A DNA stretch of 64,000 bases from assembly GCA_964629635.1 (NCBI GenBank), contig CAZVQS010000001.1, positions 186,001 through 250,000 on the forward strand, read 5' to 3'. This DNA comes from YC2-FULL-38-9 sp964629635 (GTDB lineage: Bacteria; Patescibacteriota; Microgenomatia; UBA1406; GWC2-37-13). The translations under genes were made by a program, and so were the position numbers. Of the stretch, positions 50,467-58,514 are shown in pieces; the first letter of the stretch is position 1, and each line of letters opens with the position of its first letter. Under the pieces are notes generated by a model. That model saw only the letters and a program-made list of their open reading frames with translations, was not told the DNA's origin and did no database searches.

Positions 50467-53400
50467 ATGCGCCTCTTCCGGAAACTCCGGCTTCTCCTTT
50501 CCGTTGTATTTATTTTACTGGCCTTGTATGGGGTAAGGAATATTCTTGTTACGGACGTAAAAAATACGTATGCCATCCCCGGACAGCTTGATATCGGGAC
50601 CACGTCCGACACCGAAATCATCTACTACTACAATAAATCTTACTATGCTAACGACATCCTTTACGGCAATTCTTCGGGCGGTTTTCCCGGCGTCATAACC
50701 CATGACGGATATGTTCTCGTGAATCTCCTGACTCCCACACCCGGCTTTCGTCTCAACGTGAACGGCAGGTCATACACCCATAAGCTCTCCGTTTCAACGA
50801 ACGCCACAGATAATGAGCTTGATGTCGCAGGCACCTCGAGTTTCCAGGGCAATGTCGGCGTCGGATTCGGAAATGCAGGCCCCTACGACGTACCGCTTAC
50901 TGTTTACCAAAACAGTACGAGCCCTAATCTGCTAAAGCTTCAGGGATCAAACGGCGAGTCCCAGATCGGCCTTGAGACGGAGGGTATACGGATCGCGGAA
51001 GGCGGCGCCGGATATTTTTACGACAACGGCGCAGTCACCCTCGGCAACGCCAGTTTTTCCCAGCCCGTCACCCTGCGCGGCAGCGGTGTGAACGTAAACA
51101 AGGAGCTGTCCGTTCAGGGAACGGGAAATTCATCCTTTGCCGGACGGGTGGGCATCGGCACGACCGCACCCGGCACTATGCTTCAGATACAGTCGCCTGC
51201 CGCAAATACGGATGTCATTACCCTGCGGGGAACCGGAGCTACCCCCCAGAACATCATTCAATTGTCCGAAATCACCGGCAACCACGGCCTTATCGATATT
51301 CTCGACTCCTCAGGAACCGTACGGACCCGGCTTACCGCCTCCGGAACGTCCTATTTCACGGGCGGCAATGTGGGCATCGGCACCAGCACCCCCCTTTCAA
51401 AGCTCCATGTGCAGTATTCGCCAAGCGGCCTCTCCGGATTCAATGATGCCTTCATATTCGAAAACGGCGCTGGAAACGCCTACATCAACCTGCTCGGCGG
51501 CGCAAGCGGTGGGGAAAGCCTCTGTTTCGGACGGACCGGACAGTCGGTATGCCACGGAAGCGTAAACTACAATTCGCTTGCCGCAGGAGCTCTGGACTTC
51601 AGGACCGGAGACAACCAGTACCGCATGGTCATCGACAACGCCGGACAGGTAGGGATAGGAACCACAATCCCTTCCCAGAAACTGACCATATCAGGGACCG
51701 GATCGGTCTTCGGCGTGGACAACACGGCAACGTTCCAGGCAAAAAACACCGCAGGCACGTATGAGACGTATCTCTGGCCCCGGTGGAGCGATGACGTTAC
51801 CTATCTCAATTTCGGCGCAGGCGGCATGAATATCCGCAACAGCGCCTCCGCCTCGCGGATGTTTATACAGAACGGCGGAAACGTGGGAATCGGCGTAACC
51901 GGCCCGGTCCAAAAACTTGACGTATCGGGAAATGTACGCCTTAACCACGTGTACTCGCCCGCGGCCTATACCGGATTCTTTACGGACGCGGGGGCGGCAC
52001 AACCGGTCAAAGTTGGTTCGCTCGCTATCGCCAGCAGCTATTCAAACGGTGCTCCGACAAACGGCCTGTACGTCCAGGGTGCGGCGGGAATCGGGACGAC
52101 AACCCCCGGAGCAACGCTCCATGTTGCAGGAGCATCGGGAAACGTATTTACTGCAGGCGCGACCACGAACGGAACGGGCAACATCAACCTGTCCGGCCAC
52201 GTGCAGCTTCGCGAACACGGAACCGGAGCACTCGCCTACCTTCAGGCACGGGACGATGCATCAAACCGTAATATCGGCCTCAGGCTGCGCACGCAAAAAG
52301 CAGGAGGAACCACCCCCACCCTTACCGAGGCGCTCACCATAGACCAGGATGCGAAAATTTATCCGGCAGGACAGCCTGCACCCCGGTGGGCAAGCTCCAT
52401 GTCATCTTATGTTTTTTCTTCCGATTATTACTATGACCATGATGGATCCGGGACCATATATCTGGGTGAGGCGGGTAATAACATTGATATCCGGGGAGAC
52501 CTTGGCATCGGAACGACCGCTCCCGGAGGAAAGATCGACGTAGTCGCCAACCTGCCCGTGAATCCGTATGCGGGTGATATGAATGGAATTTATGTTCATG
52601 GCAGCGGCAGGTTCGATACGAACGGGGTAAACCGCCACGGATACGGCGTTTATTCGAATATCGACTTCTGGTATACGGGTAATTACGGAGCCCAAGTATA
52701 TTCAATATACGGTCTGGCAAAATCATCCAACTACCAGCAGAGCAATTGGATGGCAGGAGTGGCGGGTGAGTGTGGAACCAACGGCACCGGATGTTCGGGC
52801 GTACTCGGTAAAGTCAACAGCACTTCGGGCACACTTCAAAAAGCAGTGGAAGGCGAAGCGACCAATGCCTCAATAGGAGGGTTTTTCTATGCGGGAGCAC
52901 CGGGAGGATCATACAGCTACCAGGCGGGTATTGGTGTAGCTGCGGTCGGCATCAATTATTCATTTTACGAAATGACTTCATCCGGAAAAAACGCATTCGG
53001 CAGCAATACCGGAATCGGCAATTACTATCCACAAACCAAACTCCATGTTTCCGGAAGTGTCCTTATCGATTCGGGATATCTCTACATGCGGGATGCCACA
53101 AACGGCAACCGGCAGGTCATACGCGATGACGGAGGTCCGACTCTTCATATCATTCCCTGGGGGACCGGCCCGTGGAATACCGCATGCTTCGGCTGCGGAT
53201 CAACGGTCAACCTCATCGTGACCGGCACCGCCTCCAAGCCGGGAGGCGGCTCGTGGGCCGCGTATTCGGACGCACGGCTGAAAAAGGACATAACCCCCTA
53301 TGGCAACGCGCTCGAATCCATTTCCAGACTGCAGGGAGTGAAATTCCGTTGGATAAACGAGAACGATCATACCCAGGACGGCGGGATTCAGGGCGGATTC

Positions 53401-53739
53401 ATCGCCCAGGATGTGGAAAAAGCGTTTCCCGCATGGGTTACGGAGCAGGAGCCGGTCGGAGCATCTGATAAAGCGCTTCTGGGCAAAGGGGTAAAAGCCA
53501 AACAGGTCAGCCTGCCCCAGGAATTCAGCGTACTTATCGTTGAAGCGATCAAGGAGCTCCATCAAATGGTTAAAAATATTTCAACGGAAATAAAAACCAT
53601 GTATGTCAATACGGAAAAACTGATCGTAAACGGCCTGGACGTTTATCAGGAGCTCATGCAGGCCAAAGCGCAGCTCAAAGATCAGGAAAGACGGATTACG
53701 GAACTGGAGGAAACAGTGCGGAAACTCCGGAAGAATTAA
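50467..53739 (+). CDS. Third fibre-like surface protein with S74 self-cleaving domain
   Basis: 1,090 residues. An N-terminal membrane helix (about 8-24) is followed by AIPGQLDIGTTSDTEIIYYY, matching the second fibre. A run of fibre words (VGIGTTAPGTMLQI and variants) then fills most of the chain. The C-terminus holds the intramolecular chaperone/peptidase S74 domain: AYSDARLKKDI with Ser934 as the predicted cleavage serine, then ISRLQGVKFRW, GFIAQDVEKAFP and a coiled coil (LKDQERRITELEETVRKL). In phage tail spikes and endosialidases this domain drives trimerisation and then cuts itself off just before the serine. The same is expected here, leaving a trimeric fibre on the cell. The paralogous anchor gene follows after 16 bases. 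Confidence 0.87.
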   Translation: MRLFRKLRLLLSVVFILLALYGVRNILVTDVKNTYAIPGQLDIGTTSDTEIIYYYNKSYYANDILYGNSSGGFPGVITHDGYVLVNLLTPTPGFRLNVNGRSYTHKLSVSTNATDNELDVAGTSSFQGNVGVGFGNAGPYDVPLTVYQNSTSPNLLKLQGSNGESQIGLETEGIRIAEGGAGYFYDNGAVTLGNASFSQPVTLRGSGVNVNKELSVQGTGNSSFAGRVGIGTTAPGTMLQIQSPAANTDVITLRGTGATPQNIIQLSEITGNHGLIDILDSSGTVRTRLTASGTSYFTGGNVGIGTSTPLSKLHVQYSPSGLSGFNDAFIFENGAGNAYINLLGGASGGESLCFGRTGQSVCHGSVNYNSLAAGALDFRTGDNQYRMVIDNAGQVGIGTTIPSQKLTISGTGSVFGVDNTATFQAKNTAGTYETYLWPRWSDDVTYLNFGAGGMNIRNSASASRMFIQNGGNVGIGVTGPVQKLDVSGNVRLNHVYSPAAYTGFFTDAGAAQPVKVGSLAIASSYSNGAPTNGLYVQGAAGIGTTTPGATLHVAGASGNVFTAGATTNGTGNINLSGHVQLREHGTGALAYLQARDDASNRNIGLRLRTQKAGGTTPTLTEALTIDQDAKIYPAGQPAPRWASSMSSYVFSSDYYYDHDGSGTIYLGEAGNNIDIRGDLGIGTTAPGGKIDVVANLPVNPYAGDMNGIYVHGSGRFDTNGVNRHGYGVYSNIDFWYTGNYGAQVYSIYGLAKSSNYQQSNWMAGVAGECGTNGTGCSGVLGKVNSTSGTLQKAVEGEATNASIGGFFYAGAPGGSYSYQAGIGVAAVGINYSFYEMTSSGKNAFGSNTGIGNYYPQTKLHVSGSVLIDSGYLYMRDATNGNRQVIRDDGGPTLHIIPWGTGPWNTACFGCGSTVNLIVTGTASKPGGGSWAAYSDARLKKDITPYGNALESISRLQGVKFRWINENDHTQDGGIQGGFIAQDVEKAFPAWVTEQEPVGASDKALLGKGVKAKQVSLPQEFSVLIVEAIKELHQMVKNISTEIKTMYVNTEKLIVNGLDVYQELMQAKAQLKDQERRITELEETVRKLRKN

Positions 53740-53743
53740 TTGA

Positions 53744-53749
53744 TACAAT
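53744..53749 (+). promoter_or_regulatory. Extended -10 box of the second double beta-domain gene
   Basis: TGA-TACAAT, then six bases, then the ATG at 53756. Confidence 0.5.
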
Positions 53750-53755
53750 AGTAGT

Positions 53756-54592
53756 ATGAACTCGCGGATTATCGTCATCTCCATAGGCCTCACGCTCGTT
53801 TCCCTCATCATCTTCGGCATGATGCTGTTCCAGGGTTTCTCAAAAAAGAAGATTTCACCCTACATTTTCGAGCTCACCAATCCGGTCAATTCGCTGCCGG
53901 TGACAGTCGTCGATGTACATGATGACTCGTTGCAGGTCGAATCGGTAAACGGATCCCTGAAATACCGGGTGCGCCTTGATAAAAATACGAAAATTCTGCA
54001 GCTTGCGGCCCCGCTCGATTATGAAGAAAAAACCGGTCTGCCGGTCCGAAGCGCACCCCTTTCCGTAAAAGATATCCGAAAGGGACAACATGTCATCGTA
54101 CGCGCCGATGTGGACCTGCGAAGCGTGGCGGCTCAGGAATTTAAAGCCGTGGAAGTAGAGCTTCCCCAGCTGGAAAAATCCCTGTCCGGAACGGTAACAC
54201 GCGTTACGAACCGCAGCGTCACTATCAATACGGTCAGTACCCGCACGGTAGATCAGGCGCGCACATCCGATTATTCGCCCGATGAATTGAAGAAGTTCGA
54301 ATATGAAATAACGCTGGCTCCCTCCACTAGGATCGTAAAAAACGTATTCGTCACCGACCCAATACCGGCCATACGGACAGAGGCCGTACCGGCTTTATCA
54401 CTGCAGGAAGGATCCATCATACAGGCATATCTTGCGGACACGGTCGGCTCTCTTCCCCGCCAGGCGGTTCTTATTGAATTCAATTCCTACCCGGTACCTT
54501 CAAATGACGCGACAACATCAGTCAATCCATCCGCTCCCAACACCCCTTCCCCAACCGGTCCAACCGCAACAGTTCAACCGACCGGCTTATGA
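53756..54592 (+). CDS. Membrane-anchored double beta-domain protein, second copy
   Basis: 278 residues, same plan as the protein at 49621: an N-terminal membrane helix (about 5-27), two DUF5666-like beta-domains (LPVTVVDVHDDSLQVE ... IRKGQHVIV and LSGTVTRVTNRSVTI ... LQEGSIIQAYL), and a Pro/Thr/Ser-rich C-terminal tail of about 30 residues. It follows the S74 fibre as its paralogue follows the second fibre. Its stop overlaps the start of the prepilin gene (ATGA), so the two are translationally coupled. Confidence 0.7.
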   Translation: MNSRIIVISIGLTLVSLIIFGMMLFQGFSKKKISPYIFELTNPVNSLPVTVVDVHDDSLQVESVNGSLKYRVRLDKNTKILQLAAPLDYEEKTGLPVRSAPLSVKDIRKGQHVIVRADVDLRSVAAQEFKAVEVELPQLEKSLSGTVTRVTNRSVTINTVSTRTVDQARTSDYSPDELKKFEYEITLAPSTRIVKNVFVTDPIPAIRTEAVPALSLQEGSIIQAYLADTVGSLPRQAVLIEFNSYPVPSNDATTSVNPSAPNTPSPTGPTATVQPTGL

Positions 54593-55263
54593 AAAAACTC
54601 ACGTCCGGCATGACGCTGCTTGAAGTGCTGGTGGTGATGGCTATCGTTGTCACACTCATCATTGCCGTCATTGTACTCATCAAGCCGCAGGAACAGATCA
54701 ACAAAGCAATGGACGCGAAACGCAAGCACGAGCTCAATGAAATGCGCAAGGTTTTTGAGGACTGGTATACGGATAAGGGCTGCTACCCGAAAATGGATGA
54801 AGTCTGCTATAATAGCCTGTCTGCCACCACCTGCGAAATCTGTTCATCCGAGGCAGGTTCCCCGTCCTTAAACGCCTATACGACAAGCGAACTGTGCGAT
54901 CCCCAATCCCCGGTCAAAAACTACCTCTACCAGATTCAGGGTGATGAGAACTGCCCTTCAAGTTATATCATATACACGAAGCTGTCTGCAGAATACAATG
55001 CAACCGAGGATCTCTGGGGCTGCAGTGAATTCCACGGATGCGGACCCCCTCCTTTCAGCGGATACGACTACCTCGTGTCAAGCCCGAACGCACCGATCTA
55101 CCGGACGAGCAATTACTATTGTTTCGACCGCAATTCCCAGTGCTCTAGCTGCGGCACCTACGAGTCCTGCGCGAACGCCTTGAATGACGACGTATGCCAA
55201 ACGATTTATCCTTCCCGGACAGCCTGCTGTACCGGCAACCCGTACGCCTCCAATTGTAATTGA
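54589..55263 (+). CDS. Cysteine-rich type IV prepilin-like protein
   Basis: 224 residues. A short basic leader MKKLTSG precedes the prepilin peptidase site G|MTLLE, with the conserved Glu at mature position 5 and a hydrophobic helix to about residue 32, the standard type IV pilin or pseudopilin N-terminus. The globular part starts with the usual charged helix (KRKHELNEMRKVFEDWY) and then carries about 15 cysteines, far more than ordinary pilins, with CxxC and paired CC spacing near the C-terminus. These could form disulfides or bind metal. No prepilin peptidase or pilus ATPase lies in the window. Coupling to the fibre genes suggests a minor pilin that works with the fibres or with DNA uptake. 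Confidence 0.8.
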   Translation: MKKLTSGMTLLEVLVVMAIVVTLIIAVIVLIKPQEQINKAMDAKRKHELNEMRKVFEDWYTDKGCYPKMDEVCYNSLSATTCEICSSEAGSPSLNAYTTSELCDPQSPVKNYLYQIQGDENCPSSYIIYTKLSAEYNATEDLWGCSEFHGCGPPPFSGYDYLVSSPNAPIYRTSNYYCFDRNSQCSSCGTYESCANALNDDVCQTIYPSRTACCTGNPYASNCN

Positions 55264-55288
55264 CAAATCTTTCGCGTTTCCTTAAACT
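55260..55288 (+). promoter_or_regulatory. Promoter of the O-antigen-ligase-like gene
   Basis: TTGACA overlapping the prepilin stop, 17 bases, TAAACT at 55283-55288. The start is predicted near 55295, giving a leader of about 26 bases with no obvious Shine-Dalgarno. Confidence 0.55.
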
Positions 55289-55320
55289 GAAAAGATAACA
55301 AGACACCCCATTATTCAGTT

Positions 55321-57357
55321 ATGTCTTTTTTTCCTATGGAACATGAAACAACGCTGCTTACCGGCATAAGGAAATTCGTTTCCTACCTTCTCGTTTTCCT
55401 CTTTCCCCTCTTCTTCCTGCCTTTTACCCAGGAGTTCTTCGTCACGAACAAGATGTACTTCATGTTCTTCGGAGCCCTGGCGCTCCTGCTTTTGAGCACG
55501 CTCGAATTCCTCCTTACGAAAAAGCTCGTGTGGAAACGGGGGCAGTTTGACGGAACACTGGTGCTGTTTTTCATTACGGCCGTGCTTTCGGTCATCATTT
55601 CCTCCCCGAACAAAATCCAGGCGGTTCTCCAGCCGGTGTTCGGAGTGGGCGTGATTTTTTCCTTCCTGGTGGCATACTTCATCCTTTCCCGCGACAAAAA
55701 TGAAACCGCAAAAGACATCGCGGTATATGTGCCGGGCATCATCGTATCCCTCACGTCCGCATTCTTCTTCTTTAATCCCCTCAAAAACACAGATCTTACC
55801 GGCATCTGGAGCATGTTCAAAAGCCAGTACTTCACTCCCCTGGGAAACCAGCTTGACATCGTTTATTTCCTCGGTTTCATAGCAGTGCTTGCGATCGCGC
55901 AGATTTTCTCGAAACGCACGAAAACGCAGGTGCTGCCCCTTATCGCGCTTGTCGTTTCCCTGACTGCCATCAGCCTTACTATCATATCGTTCATTAGGAC
56001 TCAGGATTCCCTCATACTTCCTCCCGCCAACCTGTCCTGGTATGCGGCGGTTGAGACGCTCAAGTCACCGGCAAACGCGCTGTTTGGTGTAGGTATTGAT
56101 AACTATTCTTCAATGTTCACGCGCGTGAAAGATTCATTGTACAACGCGTCGCCCCTCTGGCAGATCTCAAGCTTTAACGTTTCCCGGTCAACCCTCCTTC
56201 ACATACTGACGGAAATGGGAGTATTCGGACTTGCCGCTTTTACCCTCCTGATGCTTCAGTTTGTTAAAAAAGGAGTGGACGTGAGAAAAGTACAGGGCAA
56301 CAAACTGGGCCTCCTTCCGTACGGATACGTGGTCATGTTGGTCTTGCTCTTTCCTCCGTCGATCACCCTGCTCTTTCTTATTTTTCTCCTGGCAGTCGGA
56401 GTGGGCAGCCACGGGAAACATGTAGCCGAGGATGAAGCGTCCGTATTCGATACAGGGAAAGTACTCCCGCTTTACGCATCGCTTCTTGTTGTTGCCGTCC
56501 TTTTCATCGGAGCAGGCGGATTCCTTGCCGGAAAATCATACGCGTCGGAAGTATATTTCAAGAACGCCCTTGACGCACTCGCAAAACAGGACGCAAAAAA
56601 TGTATATGAAAATATGAGGCAGGCTGTTATGGGCAATCCGTTCATCGAGCGGTACCGGTCCAACTTTTCGCAAGTCAACCTGCTCATCGCCAACAACATC
56701 GCATCCAAACTTACTGCACAGCAAGATGCGGAAAACGCTGAAAACGCGCAGAAGCCGGAATTGACCGAGGAGGAAAAACAGACCATATCCCAGGCGCTCC
56801 AGGCGGCAATCGAGGAAGCGAAAGCGGTCGTCACCCTCAATCCGCAGAAAGCTGCCAACTGGGAGGCGCTTGCCGCTATTTACCGGAACATCATCAATGT
56901 CGCCCAGGGGGCGGACAGCTGGACGGTTTCCGCATACCAGCGCGCAATCGTTCTGGATCCCCAGAACCCCGTATACCGGGTGAGCCTCGGCGGCATCATG
57001 TTCTCGTTCAAGAACTATGATGAAGCCTACAAGCTCTTCGAGCAGGCGGCTTCCCTGAAACCCGACTGGCCCAACGCCCACTACAACCTTGCCTGGGCCG
57101 CGTACCAGAAAGAAGACTACCGGACGGCAGCAACCGCCATGCAGAATGCGGTATCGCTTCTGGACCCCAAGAATGACGAAGCCGATTACAAGCGTGCAAG
57201 CGCCGAGCTTGAGGAATTCAAGAAAAAGCTGCCGGCTGACGAAACGGCAACCAAATCGGCCGAGAGCCAGCCCTCGAAGCTGAGCGTGCCTTCTCCCGCC
57301 CCTTCGGTACAGCCGCAGATCAAACTGCCCGAGGAAGCAAGTCCGGAAGCCAAATAA
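55321..57357 (+). CDS. O-antigen-ligase-like membrane protein with TPR domain
   Basis: 678 residues. About ten to twelve membrane helices in the first ~430 residues surround a larger outer loop with WYAAVETLKSPANALFGVGI and the LHILTEMGVFGLAAFTLL stretch. These are typical of the Wzy_C superfamily, which includes O-antigen ligases and PglL-type protein O-oligosaccharyltransferases. Residues about 440-620 form tetratricopeptide repeats (NPVYRVSLGGIMFSFKNYDE and YNLAWAAYQKEDYRTA). The Pro/Ser-rich tail is disordered. PglL/TfpO enzymes often sit beside pilin genes, and this gene directly follows a prepilin and the fibres, so glycosylation of those surface proteins is a reasonable inference. Polysaccharide polymerisation or ligation is the alternative. 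Confidence 0.78.
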   Translation: MSFFPMEHETTLLTGIRKFVSYLLVFLFPLFFLPFTQEFFVTNKMYFMFFGALALLLLSTLEFLLTKKLVWKRGQFDGTLVLFFITAVLSVIISSPNKIQAVLQPVFGVGVIFSFLVAYFILSRDKNETAKDIAVYVPGIIVSLTSAFFFFNPLKNTDLTGIWSMFKSQYFTPLGNQLDIVYFLGFIAVLAIAQIFSKRTKTQVLPLIALVVSLTAISLTIISFIRTQDSLILPPANLSWYAAVETLKSPANALFGVGIDNYSSMFTRVKDSLYNASPLWQISSFNVSRSTLLHILTEMGVFGLAAFTLLMLQFVKKGVDVRKVQGNKLGLLPYGYVVMLVLLFPPSITLLFLIFLLAVGVGSHGKHVAEDEASVFDTGKVLPLYASLLVVAVLFIGAGGFLAGKSYASEVYFKNALDALAKQDAKNVYENMRQAVMGNPFIERYRSNFSQVNLLIANNIASKLTAQQDAENAENAQKPELTEEEKQTISQALQAAIEEAKAVVTLNPQKAANWEALAAIYRNIINVAQGADSWTVSAYQRAIVLDPQNPVYRVSLGGIMFSFKNYDEAYKLFEQAASLKPDWPNAHYNLAWAAYQKEDYRTAATAMQNAVSLLDPKNDEADYKRASAELEEFKKKLPADETATKSAESQPSKLSVPSPAPSVQPQIKLPEEASPEAK

Positions 57358-57390
57358 GAGAGCTTTGAGGCTAAAAGCCTCCATCTCTTA
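57355..57390 (+). terminator. Hairpin after the O-antigen-ligase-like gene
   Basis: GAGGCT/AGCCTC with an AAA loop, extended by an outer TAAGAG/CTCTTA stem. It lacks a T-run, so it may be a weak or Rho-aided terminator or an RNA stabiliser. Confidence 0.45.
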
Positions 57391-57411
57391 CGAAGCCTGC
57401 TTCAGGCATGG

Positions 57412-57417
57412 TATACT
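57412..57417 (+). promoter_or_regulatory. Extended -10 box of the LysM-M23 gene
   Basis: TGG-TATACT, then 11 bases, then the ATG at 57429. The predicted leader is about five bases. An ATG at 57408 precedes the box and is therefore unlikely to be the start. Confidence 0.5.
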
Positions 57418-57428
57418 ATAGATCTTGT

Positions 57429-58505
57429 ATGCTCATGCAGGAGTTATCCGAGTTCGTCAACTTTTTCAAGGGGTACCTGTTCCAGCGCATCCTCAACTTC
57501 GGACATTCGTTTGAAGGCCTGAAGGATGTGATCGTGGCCCTTCTCGTCGTGAAACGGGGAAAATATTCCTCCTCGTTTTTGAACACCTCGTTCTTCATTT
57601 TGGTCGCGGCAGGCGTTATCGCGGGACCCATCATCGCAGAGAATAATCCGTTTTCGCCGCTTCTGGGGAACCGGTACGAACCGCAGAACCTTGCAACCGT
57701 CGTTTCCTACAGTCCTTATGACACCGCCCTTTCAACTATCATCTCATCCAAACCCCGCGACAAGGTTGTTGATTACAAGGTGGTCGAAGGAGACACGCTC
57801 GCCTCGATCTCCAAGAAATTCGGCATATCGGTCGACACGATCAAATGGGCAAACGACATGAAGGACGACATGATTTCACCGAACCAGACCTTGCAGATCC
57901 CGCCGGTCACCGGCGTGGTGCACAAAGTGCAGTCGGGAGAAAGCATATATACGATCGCGAAGAAATACAATACGTCCGCACAGGGGATCGTGAACTTCAT
58001 TTTCAACGAATTCACGGACCCTGACACCTTCGGACTGCAGGCCGGACAGACACTGTACGTACCGGACGGCGTCATAGAGGCGGAGCAGCCGAAATATACT
58101 GCCATGGCTCCGTCCTACGCGCAGGTGCAAGCGGGAGTCAGGGGCACCTCAAACTTCATCTGGCCGACCAATGGACTCATTACCCAGTATCCCACCTGGT
58201 ACCATATGGCCCTTGATATCGCAAACAATGCAGCCCCGGCCATTCTGGCGGCTGACACCGGCACTGTCACGTTCGCCGGCTGTATCCAATACGGCTATGG
58301 ATGCCATGTGGTCGTTGACCATGCCAACGGCTACCAGACACTTTATGCGCATATGTCTGTCATCAGCGTCTCCGCAGGACAGGCGGTTTCCCAGGGACAG
58401 CAGGTCGGCGTCATGGGATCGACCGGCCGCTCGACCGGAACCCATCTCCATTTTGAAATCCGTGCGGGCGGCGTGCTCCAGGATCCGCAGGGATACCTGA
58501 AATAA
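57429..58505 (+). CDS. LysM-M23 peptidoglycan endopeptidase
   Basis: 358 residues. A membrane helix at about 50-70 anchors the protein. Two LysM repeats follow (about 115-160, YKVVEGDTLASISKKFG, and about 164-212, HKVQSGESIYTIAKKY), which bind glycan chains. The C-terminal M23 zinc metallopeptidase domain shows His259 and Asp263 in YHMALDI, then HVVVDHANGYQTLYAHM and HLHFEIR, so all zinc ligands and the catalytic His are present. It should cut peptide cross-bridges in the cell wall outside the membrane. Placement beside envelope assembly genes suits remodelling for surface structures, or action on a neighbouring cell. Confidence 0.93.
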   Translation: MLMQELSEFVNFFKGYLFQRILNFGHSFEGLKDVIVALLVVKRGKYSSSFLNTSFFILVAAGVIAGPIIAENNPFSPLLGNRYEPQNLATVVSYSPYDTALSTIISSKPRDKVVDYKVVEGDTLASISKKFGISVDTIKWANDMKDDMISPNQTLQIPPVTGVVHKVQSGESIYTIAKKYNTSAQGIVNFIFNEFTDPDTFGLQAGQTLYVPDGVIEAEQPKYTAMAPSYAQVQAGVRGTSNFIWPTNGLITQYPTWYHMALDIANNAAPAILAADTGTVTFAGCIQYGYGCHVVVDHANGYQTLYAHMSVISVSAGQAVSQGQQVGVMGSTGRSTGTHLHFEIRAGGVLQDPQGYLK

Positions 58506-58514
58506 TCCTTTCGC

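Noticed and set aside
29809..55263. Prophage
   Set aside because: Fibre domains and SAM-like motifs are phage-like, but no capsid, portal, terminase, tube, holin or complete integrase is present, and the fibres have N-terminal membrane helices.
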